A stretch of 44,234 nt of DNA from SAR86 cluster bacterium SAR86A (lineage in GTDB: Bacteria > Pseudomonadota > Gammaproteobacteria > Magnimaribacterales > D2472), in assembly GCA_000252525.1 (NCBI GenBank), contig JH611157.1:159837-204070 (forward strand), given 5' to 3'. The first letter of the stretch is position 1; each line of letters starts with the position of its first letter. This document shows, one piece after another, positions 6,685-15,638 of this stretch. Under the pieces are notes generated by a model. That model was not told where the DNA came from, made no database searches, and saw only the letters and a program-made list of their open reading frames with translations. The position numbers were made by a program, and so were the translations under genes.

Positions 6685-7572
6685 ATGATTAATTACTTAA
6701 TATTTATATCTTTAATTCTCATTTTAGGGGTATTAATTTATCTAATCTTTAGTATAAAAAATAAAGAGACCTCAGATATTGGAGAAACTCAATTACTTCA
6801 AAACAAACTTAACGAAGTTTCAAATGATATAAATAAGATAGAAATTGACTTGGCATCAGTAACCACACCAATTAATGAATTAAATAGGTTCTTAGGAGGA
6901 AATGTTACAACTGGAAGGCTTGGCGAATGGAGTCTTGAGTCAATTGTTCAAGATATAATGCCAAGCGATAGTTATAAATTTCAGGCTCAAATAAATTCTG
7001 AATCTTCTGACAGAGTAGATTGTGCAGTAACAAGTGCAGAAGGCTTTATTATCCCTATTGATTCAAAGTTTTATGCCGGTCAATATCAAAACTATCAATC
7101 AGCAGGTAATGATGTAGATAGAAAAAAGGTTTTAAGGGATCTCAGGACCGCTTTATTGAGAGACGCTGAAGATATTTCTAACAAATATATTTTGCAAAAT
7201 ACTACATCTAATTATGCTGTGCTTTACATAGCCTCAGAAAAGCTAATCGATCTTGTAGACATGATTGATAGCTTAAGACAAGAGTGTCTCACAGAAAAAA
7301 AGATTCTTATATTAGGGCCTAATACGCTAGCTGCCTTTCTTGATACTATAAGAGTAGGACATCATTATTTAAAATTAAATGAAACTGCTGCAAAAGTTGC
7401 CAAAGTTGTGAGCGATATTCAAAAAGAATTTTCTAATTTAGATTTAAGCACAGAATCTGTTATAAAAAGACTAGATGGTGCTTTAAAGGATGTTCAAAAG
7501 CTTCAAACTAGGGTGAATGTCTTAGGAAATAAACTAGAAAAAGGCGCAGAAAGTTTAGACGAAGAGCAATAA
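6685..7572 (+). CDS. rmuC: RmuC family DNA recombination protein
   Basis: This 295-residue protein has one N-terminal membrane anchor (about 4-24), a short coiled segment, and the RmuC domain, recognisable from LGGNVTTGRLGEWSLESIV, DRVDCAVTSAEGFIIPIDSKF, NYAVLYIASE and KILILGPNTLAAFLDT. RmuC proteins have a nuclease-like fold and limit inversions at short inverted repeats in E. coli. The protein is shorter than E. coli RmuC (about 475) mainly because the coiled coil is reduced. A TATACT box at 6673-6678 lies only 7 nt before the ATG and no ribosome binding site is seen, so the mRNA may be nearly leaderless. Its stop overlaps the next start (TAATG). Confidence 0.88.
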   Translation: MINYLIFISLILILGVLIYLIFSIKNKETSDIGETQLLQNKLNEVSNDINKIEIDLASVTTPINELNRFLGGNVTTGRLGEWSLESIVQDIMPSDSYKFQAQINSESSDRVDCAVTSAEGFIIPIDSKFYAGQYQNYQSAGNDVDRKKVLRDLRTALLRDAEDISNKYILQNTTSNYAVLYIASEKLIDLVDMIDSLRQECLTEKKILILGPNTLAAFLDTIRVGHHYLKLNETAAKVAKVVSDIQKEFSNLDLSTESVIKRLDGALKDVQKLQTRVNVLGNKLEKGAESLDEEQ

Positions 7573-9122
7573 TGCAAAATTTGAGATTATGGAAATATAT
7601 TTCATTGCCATGGATTATGTTCACATTTATTTTCTTTATTATTTTTTTTATCCTTGCTTTTACTAGAGACATTGATATTGAATTCTTATCAAATAGATAT
7701 TTGTTGAGCCTATTCAAAAATACAATTTTATTGTCTTTTGGATCTGCTTTCATATCTATGCTTTTAGCTGTTCCTTTAGCAATATTAGTAACTTTTTATA
7801 AATTTCCAGGTTGTAATTTTTTTAGTTGGGCTTTGAGTCTTTCAATAGCATTTCCTGCATATGTTTATGCATTTATTTTTGTTGGAATGTTTGAATACTC
7901 AAGTCCCATATCTGAATTTTTAAGAAATTTTGGTATAGCCCTTCCATCAATAAAAAATATATTTGGTGCCTCTCTAATAATGTCAATGGCATTATTTCCC
8001 TATATTTTTCTGATAACCAAAGCTCAACTTTCATCAGTTGGTATTAAGATATTCAGAGCAGCAAAATCTTTAGGTGACTCAAATTTTGGCGCTGTAAGAA
8101 AAGTAATACTTCCATCATTAAAGCCCGCAATTATAGGAGGAATGGCCTTAGTAATCTTTGAAATAATCGCAGATTTTGGCGGAGTATCAACTCTAAGGAT
8201 AGATACATTTACAGTTGGCATATATGATGCCTGGTTTGGATATCAAAGTTATTTTTCTGGAGCTAGACTGGCTGGATATCTTTTAATATTTGTTATTTTT
8301 ATTATGTTACTTTCTAAATACTACGCAGATAGTCCACGTGGGGTTGCTACAAGAACTGCAGAATTGATAAATAAAGTTGAGCTAAATAAATCTAAACAAA
8401 TAATGTTCTCATTAATATGCTCATTAGTATTTTTAATTGTATTTTGCCTGCCATTATTTCAACTTATCTATTGGCAATTATCTGAATCAAGTATCAATCT
8501 TCTTAGTAATATTAACTTATTAATAAATTCTTCGATTTTAGGTTTCGCCGTTGGTATTTTTACAATCTTTTTCGCTGCTGCTCTTTCACTATCCTTTAGA
8601 CAGTCTAATAAATTAAAATTATTAATATCAATTTCTACATCAGGTTATGCCATCCCGGGGTCTGTAATATCTGCAGGACTTTTAATTGGCTTTGATGCTA
8701 TCTTTGGTACTTCTATTACAATTTATGGAATATTTGGTTTAATTCTTTGTTTAGGTTTGAGATTTATGACACCTGCATATAATTATTCTAGTTCCTCTTT
8801 GGCAAATATATCCAAATCATCAGAAAATGCATTATCTCTTATTCCAAGCAATCCTCTAAAAGCATTTAGTTCATTTTATTATCCACAAATGAAATCAGCC
8901 TTATTTCTAGGATTCATGATTGTCTTTATTGAGTCCGTGAAAGAACAACCAGCAACTCTTCTTTTAAGGCCAGTTGGATTTGATACTCTTTCAACTAAAA
9001 TTTATAACTTTACAAGTGAGGGAGAGTGGGAGATGGCAGCAAGTCCAAGTCTCTTATTGATATTTCTTAGTCTAGTATTTGTATATTTAATCAATAAAAA
9101 TATTGAGCTAAATACTAAGTAA
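7572..9122 (+). CDS. Double-domain ABC permease, iron(III)/FbpB-like
   Basis: A 516-residue polytopic membrane protein with about 12 hydrophobic helices in two halves. Each half carries an EAA-type loop: AAKSLGDSNFGAVRKVILPSLKPAI (about 165-190) and LIPSNPLKAFSSFYYPQMKSAL (about 435). Fused double permeases of this kind (FbpB, SfuB, ThiP-like) usually import iron(III) or thiamine with a periplasmic binding protein and an ATPase. Neither partner is in the window, so the substrate is inferred only from the fold. An FbpC-type ATPase elsewhere would be needed. Start overlaps the rmuC stop by one base; rppH follows 4 nt later. Confidence 0.82.
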   Translation: MQNLRLWKYISLPWIMFTFIFFIIFFILAFTRDIDIEFLSNRYLLSLFKNTILLSFGSAFISMLLAVPLAILVTFYKFPGCNFFSWALSLSIAFPAYVYAFIFVGMFEYSSPISEFLRNFGIALPSIKNIFGASLIMSMALFPYIFLITKAQLSSVGIKIFRAAKSLGDSNFGAVRKVILPSLKPAIIGGMALVIFEIIADFGGVSTLRIDTFTVGIYDAWFGYQSYFSGARLAGYLLIFVIFIMLLSKYYADSPRGVATRTAELINKVELNKSKQIMFSLICSLVFLIVFCLPLFQLIYWQLSESSINLLSNINLLINSSILGFAVGIFTIFFAAALSLSFRQSNKLKLLISISTSGYAIPGSVISAGLLIGFDAIFGTSITIYGIFGLILCLGLRFMTPAYNYSSSSLANISKSSENALSLIPSNPLKAFSSFYYPQMKSALFLGFMIVFIESVKEQPATLLLRPVGFDTLSTKIYNFTSEGEWEMAASPSLLLIFLSLVFVYLINKNIELNTK

Positions 9123-9126
9123 ATCC

Positions 9127-9612
9127 ATGCACGAAAATGAATACAGACTGAATGTTGGTGTAATTGTTGCCAATAAACATGGAAATTTATTGTTATGTAA
9201 AAGAAAAGGCATGAACAGTTGGCAATTTCCTCAGGGAGGAATTGATTTTGGAGAAAATTCCTTGAAAGCAGCTAAAAGAGAACTTTTTGAAGAAGTTGGC
9301 ATAAGCTCAAAATCAGTGAAACTTATCGATTCAATCGACGATTGGTTAAAATATGATATCCCCAAAAAAAGCAGAAGAAAAAAAATATTTAAAACAAATT
9401 TTAAGGGCCAAAAACAAAAATGGTTTTTATTTAAATTAAAAGAGGATGTAGAAATATCTTTTGATAATGACCCTGACAATGAGTTTGATTGTTTTAAATG
9501 GGTATCCTACTGGTACCCTCTCAATGTAATTATTTCATTCAAAGAAAAAGTCTATAGAGAGGCATTAAATAAATTAAAATATTCTTTCTGTAAAGAGTTT
9601 AATAATGTTTGA
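9127..9612 (+). CDS. rppH: RNA pyrophosphohydrolase RppH
   Basis: A 161-residue Nudix hydrolase with a complete Nudix box at 37-59 (G37, E43, R51 E52, E55 E56, G58). The opening is RppH-specific: YRLNVGVIVANKHGNLLLCKR, followed by SWQFPQGG. RppH converts the 5'-triphosphate of mRNA to monophosphate, which starts RNase E-dependent decay, and acts in the cytoplasm. Position next to TauE/SafE, lgt and thyA follows the common gammaproteobacterial order (ptsP, often between them, is absent here). It overlaps the next gene by 8 nt. Confidence 0.93.
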   Translation: MHENEYRLNVGVIVANKHGNLLLCKRKGMNSWQFPQGGIDFGENSLKAAKRELFEEVGISSKSVKLIDSIDDWLKYDIPKKSRRKKIFKTNFKGQKQKWFLFKLKEDVEISFDNDPDNEFDCFKWVSYWYPLNVIISFKEKVYREALNKLKYSFCKEFNNV

Positions 9613-10393
9613 TGAAATTTTAATATTTGGGGTGCTAGGTATCCTTTCTGGATTATTAGCTGGTATGTTTGGTATCGGTGGGGGGCTTATCATGGTGCCA
9701 GTTCTTATAGGTACATTTATTAATCTTGGATTTGAAAATGAGATTATCGTTCAGCTTGCAATTGGTACATCAATATCATGTATCATCTTTACAGGGCTTT
9801 CTTCAGCAAATGCCCATAGAAAAAAGAATTCAATTGATTTTGATAGCTTCAAGCCTGTTGCATCTGGAATAGTATTTGGCGCATTCTTAGGAGCACTATT
9901 TGCAGTCCAAATTGATGGATTGATATTAAAAATTACAATCGCAACATTTGCATTAGTTGTTGGCATAGACATTCTTTTAGATAAAGACCTTTTGCAGAAT
10001 ATGTTCCGTTTAAAACCAAAATCAATTTTTGTTGGTTCTGGTATAGGCTTTTTGTCCTCAATTTTAGGCATTGGAGGAGGAACTTTTTCAGTTCCATATT
10101 TCAAGGGTTCTGGGCTCAATCTTACCTCTGCAATAGGCACATCAGCAGCATGTGGGGTGCCTATAGCTATTTTTGGGACATTAGGATATGTTCTTGCAGG
10201 CATTAATCAAAATATGTTGCCTAATTTAAGTTTTGGATATGTCTATTTACCAGCTCTTTTAGGAGTTTCTCTTACAAGTATTTTTTCTGCAAAATATGGA
10301 GCAGATATCGCTCATTATTTATCTCAAGCAACACTGAGGAGACTTATGGCAAGTTGGTTTTTTATAATATCAATATATATGTTTGTAGTATGA
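9605..10393 (+). CDS. TauE/SafE family membrane protein (sulfite exporter-like)
   Basis: A 262-residue membrane protein with about eight helices arranged as two homologous halves. Each half has the glycine-rich signature: GLLAGMFGIGGGLIMVPVL near 18-36 and GFLSSILGIGGGTFSVPYF near 147-165. The TauE/SafE/YfcA family (PF01925) is predicted to export sulfur-containing anions such as sulfite or sulfoacetate. The actual substrate here is unknown. It lies between rppH and lgt, as in Pseudomonas and many other gammaproteobacteria. The stop overlaps the lgt start as ATGA. Confidence 0.88.
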   Translation: MFDEILIFGVLGILSGLLAGMFGIGGGLIMVPVLIGTFINLGFENEIIVQLAIGTSISCIIFTGLSSANAHRKKNSIDFDSFKPVASGIVFGAFLGALFAVQIDGLILKITIATFALVVGIDILLDKDLLQNMFRLKPKSIFVGSGIGFLSSILGIGGGTFSVPYFKGSGLNLTSAIGTSAACGVPIAIFGTLGYVLAGINQNMLPNLSFGYVYLPALLGVSLTSIFSAKYGADIAHYLSQATLRRLMASWFFIISIYMFVV

Positions 10394-11187
10394 CAATAGA
10401 GCTATCAAATTTCTTTAATAATCCTACTCTTATTGAGCTTGGACCATTAAAAATTCAGTACTATGCAGTGACATGGTTGTTGTCTGCATTATTGATTTAC
10501 ATTTTTTTAAAAAATAACAGAACTATAAAAGAAATAGGTCTTAATAAAGATGAAGTAAATGATATGGTTTTTCTGTATGGATTATTCTTTGGAGCGATTT
10601 GCGGTGGAAGAGTCGGTTACATGTTCATATATGGGTCAGAACAGTTAATTAATAATCCCTTATCTTTGTTTTATGTTTGGCAGGGTGGACTAAGCTTTCA
10701 TGGTGGTTTAATTGGAGTAATTATTAGTCTAGTTATCTTTTGTTATAAGAAAAATATAGAGTTATTAAAATTACTTGATGGTGTTGCTTTGGCAATGCCT
10801 ATTGGTCTTGGCTTGGTAAGAATTGGTAATTTTCTAAATGGTGAATTATACGGAAAGGCAACAAATGGCGATTGGGGTTTTATTTTTCCAACTGACCCTT
10901 TTGGAGTTTTAAGACATCCTTCACAAATTTATGAGAGTTTTGGCGAAGGTTTATTATTATTCCTAATTTTATTTGTGATCAGCAAACAAACAAATGTAAA
11001 AGGTATAGTTTCTTCATCATTTCTTATCTTTTACGGATTAATAAGATTTATAATTGAGTTCTTTAGGCAGCCAGATGCTCATATTGGTTACATTGCCTTT
11101 GACTCATTAAGCATGGGACAAATCTTATGTATACCAATGATGATTATTGGATTTTTTATGTTGTTATATTCCAGGAGAAAAATATGA
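10390..11187 (+). CDS. lgt: Prolipoprotein diacylglyceryl transferase
   Basis: Started at the ATG at 10390 (ATGA overlap with the TauE/SafE stop); the longer frame from 10354 reads through the preceding gene. The 265-residue inner-membrane enzyme has about seven helices. Conserved marks are GRVGYMFIYG, the GGLSFHGGLIG motif and RIGNFLNGELYGK (Lgt signature, with the essential Arg and Asn), then HPSQIYE. Lgt transfers diacylglycerol from phosphatidylglycerol to the lipobox cysteine of prolipoproteins. Putative clients in this window include the M2 peptidase, the alkaline phosphatase, the SGNH hydrolase and the TRAP binding protein. Confidence 0.95.
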   Translation: MTIELSNFFNNPTLIELGPLKIQYYAVTWLLSALLIYIFLKNNRTIKEIGLNKDEVNDMVFLYGLFFGAICGGRVGYMFIYGSEQLINNPLSLFYVWQGGLSFHGGLIGVIISLVIFCYKKNIELLKLLDGVALAMPIGLGLVRIGNFLNGELYGKATNGDWGFIFPTDPFGVLRHPSQIYESFGEGLLLFLILFVISKQTNVKGIVSSSFLIFYGLIRFIIEFFRQPDAHIGYIAFDSLSMGQILCIPMMIIGFFMLLYSRRKI

Positions 11188-12047
11188 AAGCATACTTAGA
11201 TCTTCTTCAATATATATTGGAAAACGGAGAAGAAAAAAGTGATAGAACTAATACTGGAACAATATCATCTTTTGGACATCAGTTTGAATTTGACTTAGAA
11301 AAAGGATTTCCAGCTGTAACTACTAAATCTCTTGCATGGAAAGGAGTTGTCTCTGAGCTATTGTGGTTCCTAGAGGGCTCAGATGATGAGAGAAGGCTTG
11401 CTGAGATCCGATTTAATAAAGATAGATCTGAATTAACTAATTTGGAAAAATATTCAACAATATGGACTGATAATGCAGATAATCAAGGCAAAGAATTAGG
11501 ATACGAAAATTCAGATACCAAAAAGATTCTTGGTCCAGTTTATGGTGTCCAATGGAGAGATTGGTGTGGAATTGATCAAATCAAATATTTACTAAAAGGA
11601 TTGAAAGAAAATCCTGATGGAAGAAGACATATTCTTTCTGCTTGGAATGTTGGTGAAATAGAAAAAATGGCTCTGCCTCCCTGTCATGTAATGTCACAGT
11701 TTTATATTCATAATAATTCTATAAGCTGTCATATGTACCAAAGAAGTGCTGATATGTTTCTTGGGGTTCCTTTTAATATAGCGAGTTATGCTTTGCTCTT
11801 ATCTATTTTTGCTGAGATCCTAGATTTACAACCAAAGAGATTTATACATTCTTTTGGTGATGCTCATATATATAAAAATTCAATTGATCAGGTAAAGGAA
11901 CAAATATCCAGAGAGCCAAAGCCACTTCCTAACCTTAAAATTCCTAAAATTAATTCGATTGAAGATATAAAAAAATACAGCGTAGATGATTTTATTCTAG
12001 AAAATTATAATCCCCATCCTCCTATAAAAGCAGAAATGGCAGTATGA
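11184..12047 (+). CDS. thyA: Thymidylate synthase
   Basis: Started at the ATG at 11184, which has AGGAG at 11173-11177 and overlaps the lgt stop as ATGA. The product is 287 residues. Key parts are SDRTNTGT (Arg21), the catalytic Cys167 in LPPCHVMSQFY, the QRSADMFLGVPFNIASYALL block (Asp190, Asn198) and DAHIYKNSIDQ. The enzyme makes dTMP from dUMP using methylene-tetrahydrofolate and yields dihydrofolate. Compared with E. coli ThyA (264) it has extra residues around 67-118, an insertion seen in other long-form ThyA proteins. folA follows with a 4-nt overlap and regenerates the folate. Confidence 0.96.
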   Translation: MKAYLDLLQYILENGEEKSDRTNTGTISSFGHQFEFDLEKGFPAVTTKSLAWKGVVSELLWFLEGSDDERRLAEIRFNKDRSELTNLEKYSTIWTDNADNQGKELGYENSDTKKILGPVYGVQWRDWCGIDQIKYLLKGLKENPDGRRHILSAWNVGEIEKMALPPCHVMSQFYIHNNSISCHMYQRSADMFLGVPFNIASYALLLSIFAEILDLQPKRFIHSFGDAHIYKNSIDQVKEQISREPKPLPNLKIPKINSIEDIKKYSVDDFILENYNPHPPIKAEMAV

Positions 12048-12553
12048 AAAAAATAATTTCACATGTAGTTGCTCTATCAAATAACAACGTAATTGGTGTG
12101 GATAACATGCTTCCATGGAACTTAAAGAGAGATCTTCAACATTTTAAAAACTATACCACTAACAAAATTCTACTCATGGGAAGAAAGACATATGAATCTA
12201 TTGGTAGGCCACTACCAAATAGAATCAATTATGTAATTTCAACAACAATAGATGAAATTGATGGAGCCGAGGTTTTTAAAAGCATAGATGATGCGTTAGA
12301 TGCCGCAAATAAAAAATGTGATGATCATAATGAATATAATGAAATTGTGATAATTGGTGGTGGTTATCTTTTTAGAGATACTTTAAAAATAACTAACAAA
12401 TTAGTTCTGACCAATGTAAATTGTGAAATCGAAGGAGATGTGTTTTATCCAGATATTGATTTTAATGAATGGCAGGAAAAAAGCTCAGAAAACTTTTCAA
12501 AAGACATTGATAACGACTACGATTTTAAGGTTAGGGTTTTAGAAAGAGTTTAA
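12044..12553 (+). CDS. folA: Dihydrofolate reductase
   Basis: A 169-residue DHFR of normal length. The opening ISHVVALSNNNVIGVDNMLPW is typical, the acidic active-site residue is Asp30 (LKRDLQHFK), and LMGRKTYESIG binds NADPH, with IIGGGYLF near 105-112. It reduces dihydrofolate to tetrahydrofolate in the cytoplasm, completing the cycle with ThyA. The start overlaps the thyA stop (ATGA), so the two are probably translated in fixed proportion. It ends the rmuC-folA run and overlaps the end of the convergent TPR gene by 4 nt, so no terminator space exists between the two units. Confidence 0.95.
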   Translation: MKKIISHVVALSNNNVIGVDNMLPWNLKRDLQHFKNYTTNKILLMGRKTYESIGRPLPNRINYVISTTIDEIDGAEVFKSIDDALDAANKKCDDHNEYNEIVIIGGGYLFRDTLKITNKLVLTNVNCEIEGDVFYPDIDFNEWQEKSSENFSKDIDNDYDFKVRVLERV

Positions 12554-13962
12554 GATGAAGAATTCATCTGAATATAGTCTCTTCTTAGAGCAAGATTTTT
12601 AACTCTTATCTCCTCGTTTTCAGTATATTTAATCCAGTTGTTTGCTTGAGTTTTAATCTTCTTTTCTTTATCTCTTGCAGCAATTCTAAAATTTTTCTTT
12701 GCTTCTTCAAATTCTTGAAGTTCAAAATATGCTTGACCTAAAGTTAAGTAAACCTGTGAAAGCTTTTTAATATCTCCTTTTTTGAGGCCTTTTTTAATAG
12801 CATCTACGGCCTCACTAACTTTATCTTCAGATAAATATAAGTTGCCCAATAACACATAAGATTTGCCATCTTTTGACATCTCAGCAGCTTTTTCTAATAC
12901 CGGAATAGCTTTATCAATCTCTTGTGCCATTCTCCATGAATCAGCTAATACTTTTAAGTTTTTTTCTGTACTTTTTACGACAGGTACTAATTTTTCTTCT
13001 TCAGTTTTTTCATCAACAATAGTTATCATCTTGTTTTGACCAGATACAAGAACTTCAGCAGCCCAATATGGGTTTTTATTGAGTAACAATAACTGTGCTA
13101 ACGCTAAATACTCTGACTCTTTGTCTAGAAAATCTTTTTGATAAGCAGTCTTTAAAGTAATCATATAATCTCTTTCTCTTCCAAGAGTTCCGTATGCACC
13201 ACCGAGTTGAATGAAATAAGTTTTTTTAGGATACAAATTTACTAATATTTCATAAATTGGTATTTGTTTTAATAAAGATTCTCTCTCTCCAATTTCTTCT
13301 TTTAATTCACTGTAACAACCAGCAAGAAGTGAGTACCAATTTTCTCTTGGTTTATAGCCTTCCTCTTCAGCCATTGATATAGCTGTTTCCAAAGATGACA
13401 TAGATTTTCTGTAATCACCTAAAGCAAAATATGCTTGCCCTAAAACAGAATAAGATTGAGCAGTGACCTTCTCCACTTCATCCATCCACTGTAAGATTAA
13501 ATTAACGCCTTTTTGATAATTTCCTTCGGCCAAATTCAATTGTGCAAGGGAGAACAGAGCGCCATTTCTGAGTCCTATAGTAACTTCTGGCTCGTTCATC
13601 ACATTTGTATATGCTGTCATAGCTTGAGGAAACTTACCATCAGTCATATAAACATAAGCCCAAGCATTCCACATTACTGATCTGTCATAACTTTTTAAAT
13701 TATCTTTATCAGTCCTTAGTTCTGTAAGAATATTAACGACGGTTACCATATCAGGAGCTGGCTCTCCTTTTTCATCAACTTCTTCTAATGCCTCGTATAC
13801 TTTTGCCATTTTTTTTGCAGTTGATGTTTGTAAAGCACGAGCTTTTTTATATTTTATTGGTTTTTTTGTTTCAGATTGTGACTGTGCTTCAATCTGAACT
13901 GAAGAAAACGCAAATAATATCGCTAGCACTGAAAACAAATGTAATGAGAATCTTTTTTTCAT
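12550..13962 (-). CDS. TPR repeat protein of the TonB2/TtpC cluster
   Basis: A 470-residue secreted protein. Residues 1-27 look like a signal peptide (MKKRFSLHLFSVLAILFAF, then AQS). The rest is made of tetratricopeptide-like helical repeats, for example SYSVLGQAYFALGDYRKSM, SYVLLGNLYLSEDKVSEAV and VYLTLGQAYFELQEFEEAK. It is the last gene of the TonB operon, 10 nt after tonB. An equivalent TPR gene closes the Vibrio TonB2 cluster. It is likely a periplasmic accessory or scaffold of the TonB complex. Its molecular role is not established. Confidence 0.85.
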   Translation of the reverse strand: MKKRFSLHLFSVLAILFAFSSVQIEAQSQSETKKPIKYKKARALQTSTAKKMAKVYEALEEVDEKGEPAPDMVTVVNILTELRTDKDNLKSYDRSVMWNAWAYVYMTDGKFPQAMTAYTNVMNEPEVTIGLRNGALFSLAQLNLAEGNYQKGVNLILQWMDEVEKVTAQSYSVLGQAYFALGDYRKSMSSLETAISMAEEEGYKPRENWYSLLAGCYSELKEEIGERESLLKQIPIYEILVNLYPKKTYFIQLGGAYGTLGRERDYMITLKTAYQKDFLDKESEYLALAQLLLLNKNPYWAAEVLVSGQNKMITIVDEKTEEEKLVPVVKSTEKNLKVLADSWRMAQEIDKAIPVLEKAAEMSKDGKSYVLLGNLYLSEDKVSEAVDAIKKGLKKGDIKKLSQVYLTLGQAYFELQEFEEAKKNFRIAARDKEKKIKTQANNWIKYTENEEIRVKNLALRRDYIQMNSSS

Positions 13963-13972
13963 AACTTATTAA

Positions 13973-14674
13973 TTATTCGTCATCTAGTATATATGTAAAT
14001 CTATGAAGAACGCCACTTACAGGAACAGCTTTTCCATCAACAATTTTAGGTTTGTATTTTAGTTTTAAAGCTGCCCTTGCAGACGCACTGTTAAACATTG
14101 TGCATGGTCTAAATTCAGTAGAAGGATCGCTTGGATTACTATTTGAACAATATCCTTCGATAGTGTTAGCGTCCTCTACGCTACCTGTTTCAGTTATAGT
14201 AAATTCCACTAACGCATAGCCCATAGTACCTCTTTCTTGTGCTCTTCTTGGATATATTGGTACAACTTTAAATAAAGGGATATATTCACCATCCCTAAAA
14301 AATGAACCACCTGCCTTAAAGTTTGCCTTTGGTTTTGCAATTGACACATCAAGACCTGTTAATGGCTGAAGATCTAACTCAGGCTGAGCAATATCTTCAG
14401 GCTGTTCTTCAGGCTTTTCAGGCTTATCAACTTCTGACATGAAAGTATCTATATCTCTTTCTGGCATAACAACATCTTGAAGTTTTACAGAAGTGTCTTG
14501 TTTTAATCCACTATCTCCTAAAGCAATTAAAATAACCATTACAAAAAACAGAGTTAATGTAATTACAGACGAAAATCCAATCCCAGCTGCATATTTGTTA
14601 GCATTAAAAGCCTTAACAAAAGTATCATGTATAGGCTTTGTAACTAAATTAATTGCGGTAAGGACTTGATTCAT
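13973..14674 (-). CDS. tonB: TonB energy-transducing protein (TonB2 type)
   Basis: A 233-residue TonB. A 27-residue N-terminal cytoplasmic stretch precedes a single membrane anchor (about 30-53). A Pro/Glu-rich spacer (PEKPEEQPEDIAQPELDLQP) follows, then the C-terminal TonB domain, which starts at PLFKVVPIYPRRAQERGTMG and includes YALVEFTITETGSVED. Two cysteines (GYCSN, RPCTM) in this domain could pair in the periplasm. TonB carries energy from the ExbB/ExbD motor to outer-membrane receptors. The position (exbD 3 nt upstream, TPR gene downstream) matches the TonB2 cluster. No TonB-dependent receptor is in this window. Confidence 0.92.
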   Translation of the reverse strand: MNQVLTAINLVTKPIHDTFVKAFNANKYAAGIGFSSVITLTLFFVMVILIALGDSGLKQDTSVKLQDVVMPERDIDTFMSEVDKPEKPEEQPEDIAQPELDLQPLTGLDVSIAKPKANFKAGGSFFRDGEYIPLFKVVPIYPRRAQERGTMGYALVEFTITETGSVEDANTIEGYCSNSNPSDPSTEFRPCTMFNSASARAALKLKYKPKIVDGKAVPVSGVLHRFTYILDDE

Positions 14675-14677
14675 ATT

Positions 14678-15088
14678 CTATTTAGGTTCTGATGCTAGAG
14701 ATATAGCGTTAACCCCAGCTTCTCTGGCTCCATCCATAACTTTAATAATAGTATCTGCTACTGCTCTTTCGTCTGCTTGAATAACTACAGATCCTTGTGG
14801 ATTGTCTGCAAGCATTTTTACAACATTTGCCTTAACCTGCCTTACATCAATTCTTCTTCCATCCATATAAACTTCGTCATTTGCTCCAACTGCAATTAAA
14901 ATTGCAGCATTTTCTTGAATTTCAGCAGTATCTGAATCAGGTCTATTAATTTCCAATCCAGGTTCTTTTATAAAGTTAGCTGTAACAATAAAGAAGATTA
15001 GCATGATGAAAACAACATCAAGCATTGGTGTTAAATTAATTTCGCTTTCTTCATCCTTAACAGCAGTACTTATAGCATTTCTTCTCAT
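14678..15088 (-). CDS. exbD: ExbD biopolymer transport protein
   Basis: A 136-residue ExbD/TolR protein. After a short cytoplasmic start it has one transmembrane helix (INLTPMLDVVFIMLIFFIV) with the conserved proton-path aspartate, Asp24. A periplasmic domain follows, with NRPDSDTAEI, VYMDGRRID and VVIQADERAV. With ExbB it forms the proton-driven motor that powers TonB. AGGAG precedes its ATG. It sits between exbB and tonB in the order of the Vibrio TonB2 cluster. Confidence 0.93.
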   Translation of the reverse strand: MRRNAISTAVKDEESEINLTPMLDVVFIMLIFFIVTANFIKEPGLEINRPDSDTAEIQENAAILIAVGANDEVYMDGRRIDVRQVKANVVKMLADNPQGSVVIQADERAVADTIIKVMDGAREAGVNAISLASEPK

Positions 15089-15098
15089 TTTAGTTCTC

Positions 15099-15629
15099 CT
15101 ATAATTCTCTTTTTATTAATTCTCTTAAGTCATTTGTGTGTCTGTCAGACGCACTAGTCAAATATATGGTGGCAAATACGCCTGATAAAGCAACAACCAT
15201 ACCAGCCATTGTTGGCAGTGTTGCCTTAGAAACACCTCCCGCCATTGCTCTCGCGTCACCTCCCCCATTAAAAGCCATTACTTGAAAAACCTCTATCATT
15301 CCAGTCACAGTTCCTAACAATCCAAATAATGGTGCTAGAACCACGCAAGTTTGAATGATTGATAAGTTTTTATTTATTTCGACTTTTGCTTGAGAAAGCA
15401 TCTTTTCTCTAATTTGAAGGGCATGCCATGAAGTCTTATCAGATCTGTTATTCCATTTTGCTGACAAATCTTGAATGTAAAATTCATGACCATGAGAAAA
15501 ATACCATATTCTCTCAAAGATCATTGCCCACATAAAGAAAACCAGAATAGCAATTAACCATAAAACACTACCACCCGCTTCCATAAAATCTCTTATGGAC
15601 GAGAATGCTTCAGTGATAGCAAAAAACAT
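15099..15629 (-). CDS. exbB: ExbB biopolymer transport protein
   Basis: A 176-residue MotA/TolQ/ExbB proton channel protein with three membrane helices. The first is about 20-39 (VLWLIAILVFFMWAMIFERI); the second and third lie in the conserved block with APLFGLLGTVTGMIEVFQ and GGVSKATLPTMAGMVVAL. It is the short ExbB2-type paralogue that forms the motor with ExbD, distinct from the long ExbB-like TtpC encoded just upstream. No clear ribosome binding site is seen in the 9-nt gap, so translation may be coupled to ttpC. Confidence 0.92.
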   Translation of the reverse strand: MFFAITEAFSSIRDFMEAGGSVLWLIAILVFFMWAMIFERIWYFSHGHEFYIQDLSAKWNNRSDKTSWHALQIREKMLSQAKVEINKNLSIIQTCVVLAPLFGLLGTVTGMIEVFQVMAFNGGGDARAMAGGVSKATLPTMAGMVVALSGVFATIYLTSASDRHTNDLRELIKREL

Positions 15630-15638
15630 AATTAGCTA

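Noticed and set aside
9751-10203. 150-codon minus-strand open frame inside the TauE/SafE gene
   Set aside because: It is antisense to a clearly conserved membrane-protein gene; its product is Pro/Ser-rich without any family pattern, as expected from a shadow frame.
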